Assembly: GCA_020438795.1 (NCBI GenBank)
Contig: JAGQTY010000018.1
Coordinates: 1-32,771 of the forward strand
From: Actinomycetota bacterium
GTDB lineage: Bacteria > Actinomycetota > Actinomycetes > S36-B12 > GCA-2699445
Direction: 5' to 3'
DNA length: 32,771 nucleotides
Positions 8,528 through 15,976 of the stretch are shown here, one piece after another; the first letter of the stretch is position 1; each line of letters opens with the position of its first letter. The notes below the pieces were generated by a model, which saw nothing but the letters and a program-made list of their open reading frames with translations, searched no databases and was not told the DNA's origin. The position numbers and the translations under genes are program-made.

Positions 8528-9904
8528 ATGCTGCTACGCACCAGGAAGCGGGAACACAGGGATTCCCCGGAACGTCTGCTCGGTTTCAGCGACGCACTGT
8601 TCTCGATCGCCATCACGTTCCTCGCCCTCGACCTCGGTGACCTGCCCACGCTCGACTCCGGTGAAGCCATCCACGACTTCCTGGTCGAACACCTCAGCGA
8701 CTACGCAGTCTATTTCGCCACGTTCCTGGTGGTCGGATTCATGTGGTGGCGCCATCGGCTCGTATTTCGCAACATCCGCTACCGGACTCCTGCGATCTCG
8801 TGGCTGAACGTGTTCATCCTGGCACTGGTGGCGATGCTTCCCTACCCGGCCAGTCTGCTCAGCGCGAGCTTCGGTCTCGGCATCTCACTTTCCGCACTGC
8901 TGCTCCCGCTGACGCTCGCCTCGTATGCGCTCTGGGTCCTGTTCGAGCTCGCCCGGCAGCAGCACGTGATGATGCCAGACGTCACCGAACCCACCGTCAC
9001 CTACGTCCGTTCCACCGTGCTGTCGACCTCCATCATCATGACGATCGGCCTGACCTTCGCGGGTCTGAGCTGGGCGCTGGAGAGCGAGACCTGGTTCTAC
9101 GTCTCGCTCGCGAGTCTCACGTTGCTGCTGATCGCCCCACCGGTCCTGAGCAAGTGGGTGTTCCCGCGCCCCGACGTCTATGCGGCGACCGACGTCCGGG
9201 ACGGCTCCGACGAGAAGCCCGAAGTGGACGTTGAGGCACGCGAGTCCGGACTGAATTGGTGGGACAAGCTGCGCCTGGAGTCCGAAGGGATGCGCTTCGC
9301 GATCTTCTCCGACGGCGTGTTCGCGATCTCGGCCACCATCCTGGCACTGCAGCTGCGGCCCCCCGACGTCGATCGCGGAACCATCAGCACCGAGGTGATC
9401 CTGAAGAACATCGCCCAGGTGCCTTGGTACGCGTACCTGGTCACATTCCTGCTCATCGGCCTCTTCTGGACCCACCACGTCCGGCTGTTCGAGAAGATCG
9501 TCCGCTCGGACACCGTGCTGCTCTGGCTCAACCTGATCGTGCTCATGTTCGTGGCGTTCCTGCCCATGCCCAGCGAACTGCTCGAGCTGGGGGTCAGCAA
9601 CACGGTGAGTCCGCTGCTGCTCTACCTCACCACGATCTCGGCGATCTCGGTCTTCATGTCCGCGACACGCATCTACGCCAACCACGCCACCGGGGTGGAG
9701 GCTCAGCTGAGCCAGAGCAGCCGGCAACGGAACGCCCAGACCATTCGGGCCATCTGGTTCTCGGCGTCATTCGTCCTGCCAACGATCATGGTGGCACTCA
9801 CGCAGGTGGGCACGTGGAGTATCGCCATCCCCATCCTGCTGATATCCCGACCGATCCTGCTGCGCCTGCTACGCCCCGACCTCGTCGACACTGACGACGA
9901 GTAG
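8528..9904 (+). CDS. TMEM175-family potassium channel with two fused repeats
   Basis: A 458-residue membrane protein. Two copies of the TMEM175 signature are visible, each at the start of a multi-helix half: RLLGFSDALFSIAIT (about 16-30) and RFAIFSDGVFAISAT (about 256-270). The R-x(3)-FSD motif belongs to the first pore-lining helix. In TMEM175 channels hydrophobic residues of this helix form the K+ constriction. Each half has about six helices and the halves are joined by a charged cytoplasmic linker (about 215-250). Bacterial members are generally single-repeat tetramers, whereas the eukaryotic lysosomal channel has two repeats and forms a dimer, so this layout resembles the latter. A TAGCGT hexamer seven bases before ATG 8528 suggests leaderless transcription. 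Confidence 0.88.
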   Translation: MLLRTRKREHRDSPERLLGFSDALFSIAITFLALDLGDLPTLDSGEAIHDFLVEHLSDYAVYFATFLVVGFMWWRHRLVFRNIRYRTPAISWLNVFILALVAMLPYPASLLSASFGLGISLSALLLPLTLASYALWVLFELARQQHVMMPDVTEPTVTYVRSTVLSTSIIMTIGLTFAGLSWALESETWFYVSLASLTLLLIAPPVLSKWVFPRPDVYAATDVRDGSDEKPEVDVEARESGLNWWDKLRLESEGMRFAIFSDGVFAISATILALQLRPPDVDRGTISTEVILKNIAQVPWYAYLVTFLLIGLFWTHHVRLFEKIVRSDTVLLWLNLIVLMFVAFLPMPSELLELGVSNTVSPLLLYLTTISAISVFMSATRIYANHATGVEAQLSQSSRQRNAQTIRAIWFSASFVLPTIMVALTQVGTWSIAIPILLISRPILLRLLRPDLVDTDDE

Positions 9905-9922
9905 TGACTGCGAGCACTCGCT

Positions 9923-9943
9923 GCTGCCCATGGCGGTGGCAGC
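9923..9943. terminator. Possible hairpin between convergent genes
   Basis: GCTGCC (9923-9928) and GGCAGC (9938-9943) form a perfect six-base stem with a nine-base loop just after the channel gene. There is no T tract. It could end transcription of either the channel gene or the possible minus-strand small gene. Confidence 0.3.
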
Positions 9944-9967
9944 TCCACGCGAATGGGTCAGAGGCCG

Positions 9968-10123
9968 TCAGGCGTTGAGCTGGGCGACCAGAGCCGAAGC
10001 AGATTCGGCGCAATGCCCGAGGTCCGGCTCGTTGGCGTGCAGATCCCGGTTGAGGGCCTCGGCGGTCGCTGCGGCCTGGATGTGGCCGTACATCCCCAGG
10101 GCGCCGGCTGCCGACCGGCCCAT
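9968..10123 (-). CDS. Possible small protein of 51 residues
   Basis: On the minus strand, ATG 10123 opens 51 codons ending at 9968. About 84 percent of third positions are G or C, as in neighbouring genes, and the product is a plausible Ala-rich helical protein (GMYGHIQAAATAEALNRDL and ending SALVAQLNA). A GGTGGG stretch lies six bases before the ATG. I do not recognise a family. It faces the channel gene and is divergent from the lipoprotein gene. The same frame is open further upstream, so the start is uncertain. This is a candidate, not a firm gene. Confidence 0.4.
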   Translation of the reverse strand: MGRSAAGALGMYGHIQAAATAEALNRDLHANEPDLGHCAESASALVAQLNA

Positions 10124-10212
10124 GATACGCCCACCAGGAATGAGTCCCCCGAAATCGTGCTGGCTCGACCCACAGGGCTCCAGCCAGCCACAGGGGCGCG
10201 CAGCGGGAGTCG

Positions 10213-10218
10213 TACGAT
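10213..10218 (+). promoter_or_regulatory. -10 element upstream of the PQQ-propeller lipoprotein
   Basis: TACGAT matches TANNNT and ends six bases before ATG 10225. The intervening CGGAGC also resembles a short ribosome binding site, so either leaderless or very short-leader initiation is possible. Confidence 0.5.
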
Positions 10219-10224
10219 CGGAGC

Positions 10225-11517
10225 ATGAGTGAACCCAGGACGTGGCAGCCGCCATCCAAGACCCTCCCTGCTGGGCAGGCCACGGCTCGATCCCCACTCG
10301 GACGTCTGGCGACGCTGACTGCCGGCGCCCTGCTGGCGCTCGGCCTCGGGGGCTGCGCCACCGGCACCGGAGCCTCGAGCGATGCCGCGTTGTGGAGCTA
10401 CCCGACCGACTCCCTGGACGTCCATGCGGTCGCCGCGACTGCGGATATCACCGCCATCGTCGACAGCGACTCACTGGTTGGTGTCTCGTCCCAGTCCGGC
10501 GGGCAGCAGTGGAGTGCGCCCGGGGCATTCGGATCAGTGCAACCCGACCAAGGAGTGCTCTACGCTACCTGCTGCACCGAGGACAAGGGCAAAGCGTCCG
10601 TGGCAGCCGTACAGGGCGACTCCGGCGAGGTCCGCTGGACCGTGGAGCGCAAGGCGTCCTCGGGCTCTGTGGTCTTTGCGCCCCCCACTGTGGCGCAGGG
10701 CACCGTCTTCGTCTCCTCCAGCGACGACGAGTTGTTCGCCGTGGACGCAGCCTCCGGCAAAGAACTGTGGACCGTTGACACGAGTGCTTTCGGGCAGCCC
10801 GTGGTGGCCGATGGAACTGTCGTGGCGCCGGGCTTCGGGCAGGTTCAGGGGTTCGACGCCGACACCGGCAAAAAGGTCTGGCAGGTGGAGGATGACGCCG
10901 ATCTCGAGTTCCTCGAACCAGTCGTGCAGGGCAAGGATCTGGTGTTCAGCACGGCCGTCAGCAGCACCGTCGACGTGACTGCGAAGGATGCACCGCAGGC
11001 GAAGGTCGTCGCCCTGAACGCGGCGAGCGGCAAGAAGCACTGGTCACATGAGACGTCGGCCTCCGAACTCAGTCAGCCGGTGCTCTCCGGCGACCTCGTG
11101 GCTGTGGGGGCGATCAAGGACTACTCGGATGAGGAGACTGGCGTGCTGGCGTTCGACGGCTCCTCCGACAAGCCGGTCTGGACGAGCACGGCAGCGGGCA
11201 GCAAGGTGAGTGGCCTGGCAGCCAGCCCTGATGGCGTCTTCGCCTCGGCCACCAGGTCCGTGATCGGGCTGGCGCCCAGCGACGGCACGAAGCTGTGGCA
11301 GTACGACTTCCCCGAGGTGGCTGTCGACCACCTGCTGGCGCAGGACCAGCAGGTGTGGGCCGTGGGCGACGCGGATACCGTCGTCGCCCTTTCAGCCGAC
11401 AGCGGTGCGGTCTCGTCGCAGTACCAGGCCGAAGCAGCGGTGGTGTCACTGACGCAGGGCGAAGGCCTGGTGCTGGTCGGCACCTACGGAGCCGGACTGG
11501 TCGCCCTCCACGACTGA
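10225..11517 (+). CDS. PQQ-binding-like beta-propeller lipoprotein
   Basis: A 430-residue exported lipoprotein. The signal region (about 24-45) ends in a lipobox LGLGGC, with Cys45 the likely lipidation site. The rest is an outer-surface beta-propeller of PQQ-like repeats. The typical A-D/x-G-K-x-x-W blade ends recur, for example VDAASGKELWTVDT, FDADTGKKVWQVED, LNAASGKKHWSHET and LAPSDGTKLWQYDF. No enzymatic active site for alcohol or glucose dehydrogenases was seen, so it is more likely a scaffold or sensor protein than a quinoprotein enzyme. It is monocistronic: the next gene is convergent with only 66 bases between. Confidence 0.88.
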   Translation: MSEPRTWQPPSKTLPAGQATARSPLGRLATLTAGALLALGLGGCATGTGASSDAALWSYPTDSLDVHAVAATADITAIVDSDSLVGVSSQSGGQQWSAPGAFGSVQPDQGVLYATCCTEDKGKASVAAVQGDSGEVRWTVERKASSGSVVFAPPTVAQGTVFVSSSDDELFAVDAASGKELWTVDTSAFGQPVVADGTVVAPGFGQVQGFDADTGKKVWQVEDDADLEFLEPVVQGKDLVFSTAVSSTVDVTAKDAPQAKVVALNAASGKKHWSHETSASELSQPVLSGDLVAVGAIKDYSDEETGVLAFDGSSDKPVWTSTAAGSKVSGLAASPDGVFASATRSVIGLAPSDGTKLWQYDFPEVAVDHLLAQDQQVWAVGDADTVVALSADSGAVSSQYQAEAAVVSLTQGEGLVLVGTYGAGLVALHD

Positions 11518-11583
11518 TCCCGTGAGTTCGATCCGGTTGGCTTGCCGCCGAGATTGCGGCGGTCGATCCGTCGGACGGGGCCG

Positions 11584-14124
11584 TCAGTCCGTTGCGATCG
11601 TGGCAATCACATTGAGCCTGGCCGCCCGGCGTGCCGGCAGCACCGCGGCCAGCACCCCCACCAGCACCGAGCAGGCGAGCACCACCAGCAGCGTGGGCAG
11701 CGGGATCGCGAGGCTTCGGATGCCCGACTCGGCCAGAGCCTGTTGCAGGATCAACCCTCCCAAGAGCCCCAGGACCAGCCCGAGCGCGGTCCCCAGCAGC
11801 GCGATGAGCACCGCCTCCCACCGGATCATTCTGCGGATCTGCCGCTGCGTCGCCCCGATCGCGCGGAGCAGGCCGATCTCGCGGGTTCGCTCCAGCACGG
11901 CCAGCACCAGAGTGTTCAGCACCCCGAGCACCGCGATGATCACCGACAACGCCAGCAGCGCGTAGATGATGATGAGCAACTGGTTCAGCTGATCGCCGTT
12001 CTGCTCCTTCAGCGCGGTCTGATCCAGGACGCGCAACAGTGGGTCAGCGCTGACGGCCGCACGCAAGCCATCAGCAACCTCGTCGGGGGACGCACCCCCA
12101 GCCACTGTCACGAGAACCGATCGGGTCAGATCCGAGCCACCAGAACCCCGCAGCTGCGCCAAGGACATGATGGCTCCCTGGAGCAACTCGTTGCCCTCGA
12201 ATATGCCGACAATCATCACCGGAGCACGCTCGCCGTTCGGGAGTGTGGCTGTCACGGTGTCCCCGACCTCCCAGCCGCGCTCGGCCGCGGTCGTCGCGTC
12301 AATGACGAGTTCCCCGGGTTCGAGGTCCGCCAGCTCACCAGCGACGACGGGAACAGCGTAGACGGAGGAGAGATCTCCGCCACCGACAGCGACGGCGCGG
12401 ACCTCCTGCCCATCAAGCTCGATGCGGTCGCCACCGACACTGACGACCTCTGCCACGCCATCAACAGCACGCAGGCGTTCGGCGACGGTCCCGTCGAAGG
12501 ACCGTCCGGTGAGCGATGAGACCACGAATTCCGCGCCATAGGTGGAATCAACCAGCTCGTCGAGAGACGCTCGCGCACTCGCCGCGACCACTGTTGCAGA
12601 GACCACCAGGGCGACACCCACCAGCAACGCACCGGCCGTGGTGGCCAGCCGTGCCGGAGCACGCGCGGCGTTGCGCGCGGCGAGCCTGCCGGCAGTCCCC
12701 GCCAGCAGTCCGGTGAGGGGTGTGAAGAGTCGCACGAGTCCCACACCGAGCGCGGGCAACAGCCCCAGTCCCGCAATGATCAGCAGGAGCAGGCCAAGCG
12801 CACTCCCCCTGACTCGCGCCGCCTCATCGACCAGCTCGAGAGAGCGCTGAACCACCAGGAGACCGGCGAGCGCAACCGCGACCGAGAGCACGATCCTGAT
12901 CCGCCCGAGCCGCTGGCGTGGGGCGGCGGTGTCCCGGATGGCTGCCACGGGCGCGACATGAGAGCCGCGATACGCCGGCAGCAGGCTGGCTGCCACCGTC
13001 ACGCCCACGCCGATCACCAGGGCGAGCAGGACCACGCCGCCCGTCAGCTGGATGCCGGCGGTCAGCTCCAGTCCGACGGCCGCGAACAGCGCCGACAGAC
13101 CCCACGCCAGCGCCAGGCCACCAAGCACTCCCAGCACGGCGGCGAGCAGTCCGACGGCGAGGGCCTCAGCAAGAATGCTGCCCAGCACCTGCGCCCGGGT
13201 GGCGCCGATCGCCCTGAGCAGCGCCAGTTCCCTGCCACGCTGGGCGACCAGCATCCCGAACGTGTTGTAGATCAAGAAGGCCGCGACCAGCAGGGAGACT
13301 GCCGCGAAGCCACCTACGACATAGGTCACGAAGGACAAGCCCTCCTGGAGGGCCTCGGTGCGAGCGGTCACCTGCTGCTCACGTGTCACCACCTGGTAGC
13401 CGTCGCCCAATTCTGCGGCGATACGACCGGCCACCGTATCGGGATCGGCGTCCGGCTGCAGTGCGACATCGACGGTGTTCCAGCGCCCCGGCGCGGCAAA
13501 CAGTGATTGCGCCTGTTCGTCACTGAACGCGGTGAGCGTTGCGCCGGCCAGCCCCGCGGAGTCGCCGAACCGGAACTCACCGACGAGTTCCACGTTGGTC
13601 GGCCCCTGTGGAGTGATGACCAGGGTTCGTTCCCCCAGTGCCCGCCCCAGTGTCGCGAACGTCAGCGAATCCACGGCGATCTCACCGACCGCCATGGGCG
13701 CCCGCCCCGAGACGACCTCCGCTGCCGACAGCGCCGGGTCGCCCTGCCAGTTCACCGCGAGTGCGGGTGGCCCGGCTGCCCCGATCAGGTCGCCATCCCT
13801 GTCGATGAGATAGGCGCCCGTACCAAGGATGGCGCCGGCGGCGGCGGCCACGCCGGCGGTCTGGCGGATCTGCGCGACCTCGTCCTCACCGATGGTCAGA
13901 CCTCGGACGGGTCCCCCGTCGGGTCGCGCTTCTCCCACCGCGGGTGCGGGTGACACCCGGATGTCCTGGGCCGCGCCCTCGATGATTGCTGTGAAGGTCC
14001 GGTCGAGGGAGTCGGTGAGGATGAAGGAGCCGGTGACGAATGCCGTCCCGAGCACCACGGCAACGGCGGAGAGTCCCAGCCTGCCGAAGTGGGCCAGGAG
14101 CGTGCGGAATGTTGCTCGCAGCAT
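11584..14124 (-). CDS. FtsX-like ABC transporter permease (MacB/LolC type)
   Basis: An 846-residue permease with the standard layout: an N-terminal membrane helix (about 16-37), a large extracytoplasmic MacB-type periplasmic-core-like domain, a first FtsX domain (about 260-390) with the GRELALLRAIGATRAQV coupling helix, a second core domain, and a final FtsX domain (about 715-846) with TREIGLLRAIGATQRQIR. These mechanotransmission or lipoprotein-type transporters need an ATPase, usually encoded next door. None is adjacent: upstream is a transglutaminase gene and downstream a convergent lipoprotein. ATG 14124 follows a GGGAGC ribosome binding site. A TAGGAT -10 at 14173-14178 suggests its own promoter, separate from the operon upstream. 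Confidence 0.9.
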   Translation of the reverse strand: MLRATFRTLLAHFGRLGLSAVAVVLGTAFVTGSFILTDSLDRTFTAIIEGAAQDIRVSPAPAVGEARPDGGPVRGLTIGEDEVAQIRQTAGVAAAAGAILGTGAYLIDRDGDLIGAAGPPALAVNWQGDPALSAAEVVSGRAPMAVGEIAVDSLTFATLGRALGERTLVITPQGPTNVELVGEFRFGDSAGLAGATLTAFSDEQAQSLFAAPGRWNTVDVALQPDADPDTVAGRIAAELGDGYQVVTREQQVTARTEALQEGLSFVTYVVGGFAAVSLLVAAFLIYNTFGMLVAQRGRELALLRAIGATRAQVLGSILAEALAVGLLAAVLGVLGGLALAWGLSALFAAVGLELTAGIQLTGGVVLLALVIGVGVTVAASLLPAYRGSHVAPVAAIRDTAAPRQRLGRIRIVLSVAVALAGLLVVQRSLELVDEAARVRGSALGLLLLIIAGLGLLPALGVGLVRLFTPLTGLLAGTAGRLAARNAARAPARLATTAGALLVGVALVVSATVVAASARASLDELVDSTYGAEFVVSSLTGRSFDGTVAERLRAVDGVAEVVSVGGDRIELDGQEVRAVAVGGGDLSSVYAVPVVAGELADLEPGELVIDATTAAERGWEVGDTVTATLPNGERAPVMIVGIFEGNELLQGAIMSLAQLRGSGGSDLTRSVLVTVAGGASPDEVADGLRAAVSADPLLRVLDQTALKEQNGDQLNQLLIIIYALLALSVIIAVLGVLNTLVLAVLERTREIGLLRAIGATQRQIRRMIRWEAVLIALLGTALGLVLGLLGGLILQQALAESGIRSLAIPLPTLLVVLACSVLVGVLAAVLPARRAARLNVIATIATD

Positions 14125-14172
14125 GCCGCTCCCGTGATCGTGGACTCAGGATCTGCAACACCGGAGTCGGTC

Positions 14173-14178
14173 ATCCTA
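14173..14178 (-). promoter_or_regulatory. -10 element for the FtsX permease gene
   Basis: Read on the minus strand this is TAGGAT, a good TANNNT match, about 48 bases before the permease start and just downstream of the hairpin that follows the transglutaminase gene. No clear -35 was found. Confidence 0.4.
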
Positions 14179-14181
14179 GTC

Positions 14182-14205
14182 CCGCCGGGAGCAGTTCTCC
14201 GGCGG
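14182..14205 (-). terminator. GC-rich hairpin after the transglutaminase gene
   Basis: CCGCCGG (14182-14188) and CCGGCGG (14199-14205) form a perfect seven-base stem, extendable by two pairs past a bulge, around a short loop. It lies 14 bases past the end of the transglutaminase gene. No T run follows, as is common in actinobacterial terminators. It separates the ATP-grasp operon from the permease. Confidence 0.5.
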
Positions 14206-14219
14206 AGCAGCGCCCGGAC

Positions 14220-15071
14220 TCAGTCCTCGAGCTGGGTGATCTCCACCGTCACGCCCAGAGCTTCCGAGCCGCCACCGGAATAGAGCCCCTTCAGGGGCGG
14301 AACATCACGATAGTCCCGCCCAGCGGCCACCTTCACATGCGCCGATCCGACCGAGCGGTTGTTGGTCGGATCGAACCCCTCCCAGGCGCCGTCCCACACC
14401 TCGATCCAGGCATGCGACTCCCCGACCACTGTCTGGCCGAGAGCCGGTTCCTCGCTGTGCAGATAGCCGCTCACGTAGCGAGCGGGGATGCGCAGCGCCC
14501 GCAGCAGCGACAACGCCACATGCGTGAAGTCCTGACACACACCGATACCACCGGACCAGGCCTCCGAAGCGCTGGTGAACACTGTGGTCGCCCCAGGCGT
14601 GTAGGTCATACGCTCATGGACGAGGTCGACCACCGCTCTGATCACCTGCTTGGGAGTGGCCAGCGCCTCGAGCTCCGCCAGGATCTCCAGCTGATCCTCC
14701 CCGGGACGGTTCACGTATTCGGTGGGTGCCAGGTATTCACAGTGGCGGTCCTGCACCTCTGGAGAGAGGACCTCCTCCCACGGAGCGCCACGGGCCTCGG
14801 TGTGGTCCCCGGGGGTGACGACCAGCGACTCCGCGGTGACCTCGAGCATCCGGTGCGGCTTGTGGACGTCGAAGAAGTCCACCTGCGCGCCCCAGTAATC
14901 CTCGTAGTTGTACACCAGGGCGTCCGGCTTGAGCGACAACACATGTTCGAGCAACTGCTGTCCGCCTCCGTCGGCGGGGGTCATCCTGACCTCGTTGAAG
15001 GACACCTGAACGTCGGTGGAGTACCGGTATCCGGAGCGATGAATGATCCGCAGCTTACGTCCGGTCGGCAT
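14220..15071 (-). CDS. Transglutaminase-like cysteine protease-fold protein
   Basis: A 283-residue protein with the bacterial transglutaminase N-terminal beta domain (about 5-100: IIHRSGYRYSTDVQVSFNEV) and a transglutaminase core whose triad is visible: Cys179 in GVCQDFTH, His220 in GESHAWIEVW, and Asp234 in FDPTNN. The family catalyses peptide-bond cleavage or crosslinking; cluster members are thought to hydrolyse or transfer peptides made by the ATP-grasp partner. The start ATG 15071 shares one base with the stop of the alpha-E gene (TGATG), so the two are co-translated. A start four codons earlier is possible but less coupled. It is the last gene of the operon, followed by a hairpin. Confidence 0.92.
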   Translation of the reverse strand: MPTGRKLRIIHRSGYRYSTDVQVSFNEVRMTPADGGGQQLLEHVLSLKPDALVYNYEDYWGAQVDFFDVHKPHRMLEVTAESLVVTPGDHTEARGAPWEEVLSPEVQDRHCEYLAPTEYVNRPGEDQLEILAELEALATPKQVIRAVVDLVHERMTYTPGATTVFTSASEAWSGGIGVCQDFTHVALSLLRALRIPARYVSGYLHSEEPALGQTVVGESHAWIEVWDGAWEGFDPTNNRSVGSAHVKVAAGRDYRDVPPLKGLYSGGGSEALGVTVEITQLED

Positions 15072-15976
15072 CACTGGCTCCACACGATCGTGCCGGTCTG
15101 TCTGAAGAAGCCCCGGGTCGCGCAGTCGCTGGCGCGTCCCGCCGCTGCCTGGGCCTTGCTCGCGAGCACATCGACGTCCGAGGGCGAGGGATCGACCGCG
15201 TACTCGAGCTGGGAACGCAGCAGGCCCACCTCACGCAGCAGGGCCCCGCCATCGGAGGCGCCGAGCTGGTACATCCCCCGGACGGCCTTCTCCGCATCAC
15301 CGGAACAGACAAGCACCGACCGTGGGAAGGTCGGATCCAGGACCAGGAAGTCCCGCACACTGTCCCCGTCCAGTGGCAGCTGCGCGCGCAGGAATGCGCT
15401 CAGGGCCCCGGCCGCTCGCAGCGTCGCCGGCGGTCCGGTCTCGGGCCACAACTGGTCGTGGCGAACTCCCAGCATCCGGGCGGTCATGTCGATGCGTTCG
15501 AGCCCTCTGCCGAGGGTCAGGAACCGGTAGCCCTCATCGCGGGGCATGGTCCATTCGATCACACCATGCACCACCTGCAACCGTTCCACGACGCGATGCA
15601 GCGCGACACCGGGGCTGGCCACGGAGACCATCCCCCGGCGCAACGCGATGTGGGTGGCGTTCAGCGCCTCGAAGACCTCGGCGGACAGCTGGTCGCGGAC
15701 ACCGCGGGCGTTCTCACGTGCGACCGTGATCGAGCCGATGATGGTGGAGGTGTCCTCCGGCTCCCCGATGATCGCCTTCACGAGTTCCGGTGCCGTGTTG
15801 GCCCGCACCGCCGGCAGGGACAGCGCGTCCAGCAGGACCGCACAGGCCACATCCTCGGGCACTGACGGATCCTCGATCATCAACTGGTGATGCTCGGCGA
15901 GCAGCCGTGCCGTCGCCTCGGATCGCTCGATGTAGCGACCGATCCAGAAGAAGGACTCCGCGATCCGGCTCAGCAT
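15071..15976 (-). CDS. Alpha-E domain protein (DUF403)
   Basis: A 301-residue, mostly helical protein opening with the family signature MLSRIAESFFWIGRYIERSE and continuing with ATARLLAEHHQLM. Alpha-E proteins are found almost only next to circularly permuted ATP-grasp and transglutaminase genes, and their own biochemical role is unknown; they may be a scaffold or carrier for the ligase. The start overlaps the end of the ATP-grasp gene by seven bases and the stop touches the transglutaminase start, so the three are made together. Length and sequence look complete. Confidence 0.93.
   Translation of the reverse strand: MLSRIAESFFWIGRYIERSEATARLLAEHHQLMIEDPSVPEDVACAVLLDALSLPAVRANTAPELVKAIIGEPEDTSTIIGSITVARENARGVRDQLSAEVFEALNATHIALRRGMVSVASPGVALHRVVERLQVVHGVIEWTMPRDEGYRFLTLGRGLERIDMTARMLGVRHDQLWPETGPPATLRAAGALSAFLRAQLPLDGDSVRDFLVLDPTFPRSVLVCSGDAEKAVRGMYQLGASDGGALLREVGLLRSQLEYAVDPSPSDVDVLASKAQAAAGRASDCATRGFFRQTGTIVWSQ

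Noticed and set aside
14040..15530. Plus-strand open frame of nearly 500 codons opposite the transglutaminase and alpha-E genes
   Set aside because: The minus strand has coupled genes with catalytic motifs. The plus-strand frame has no family features.
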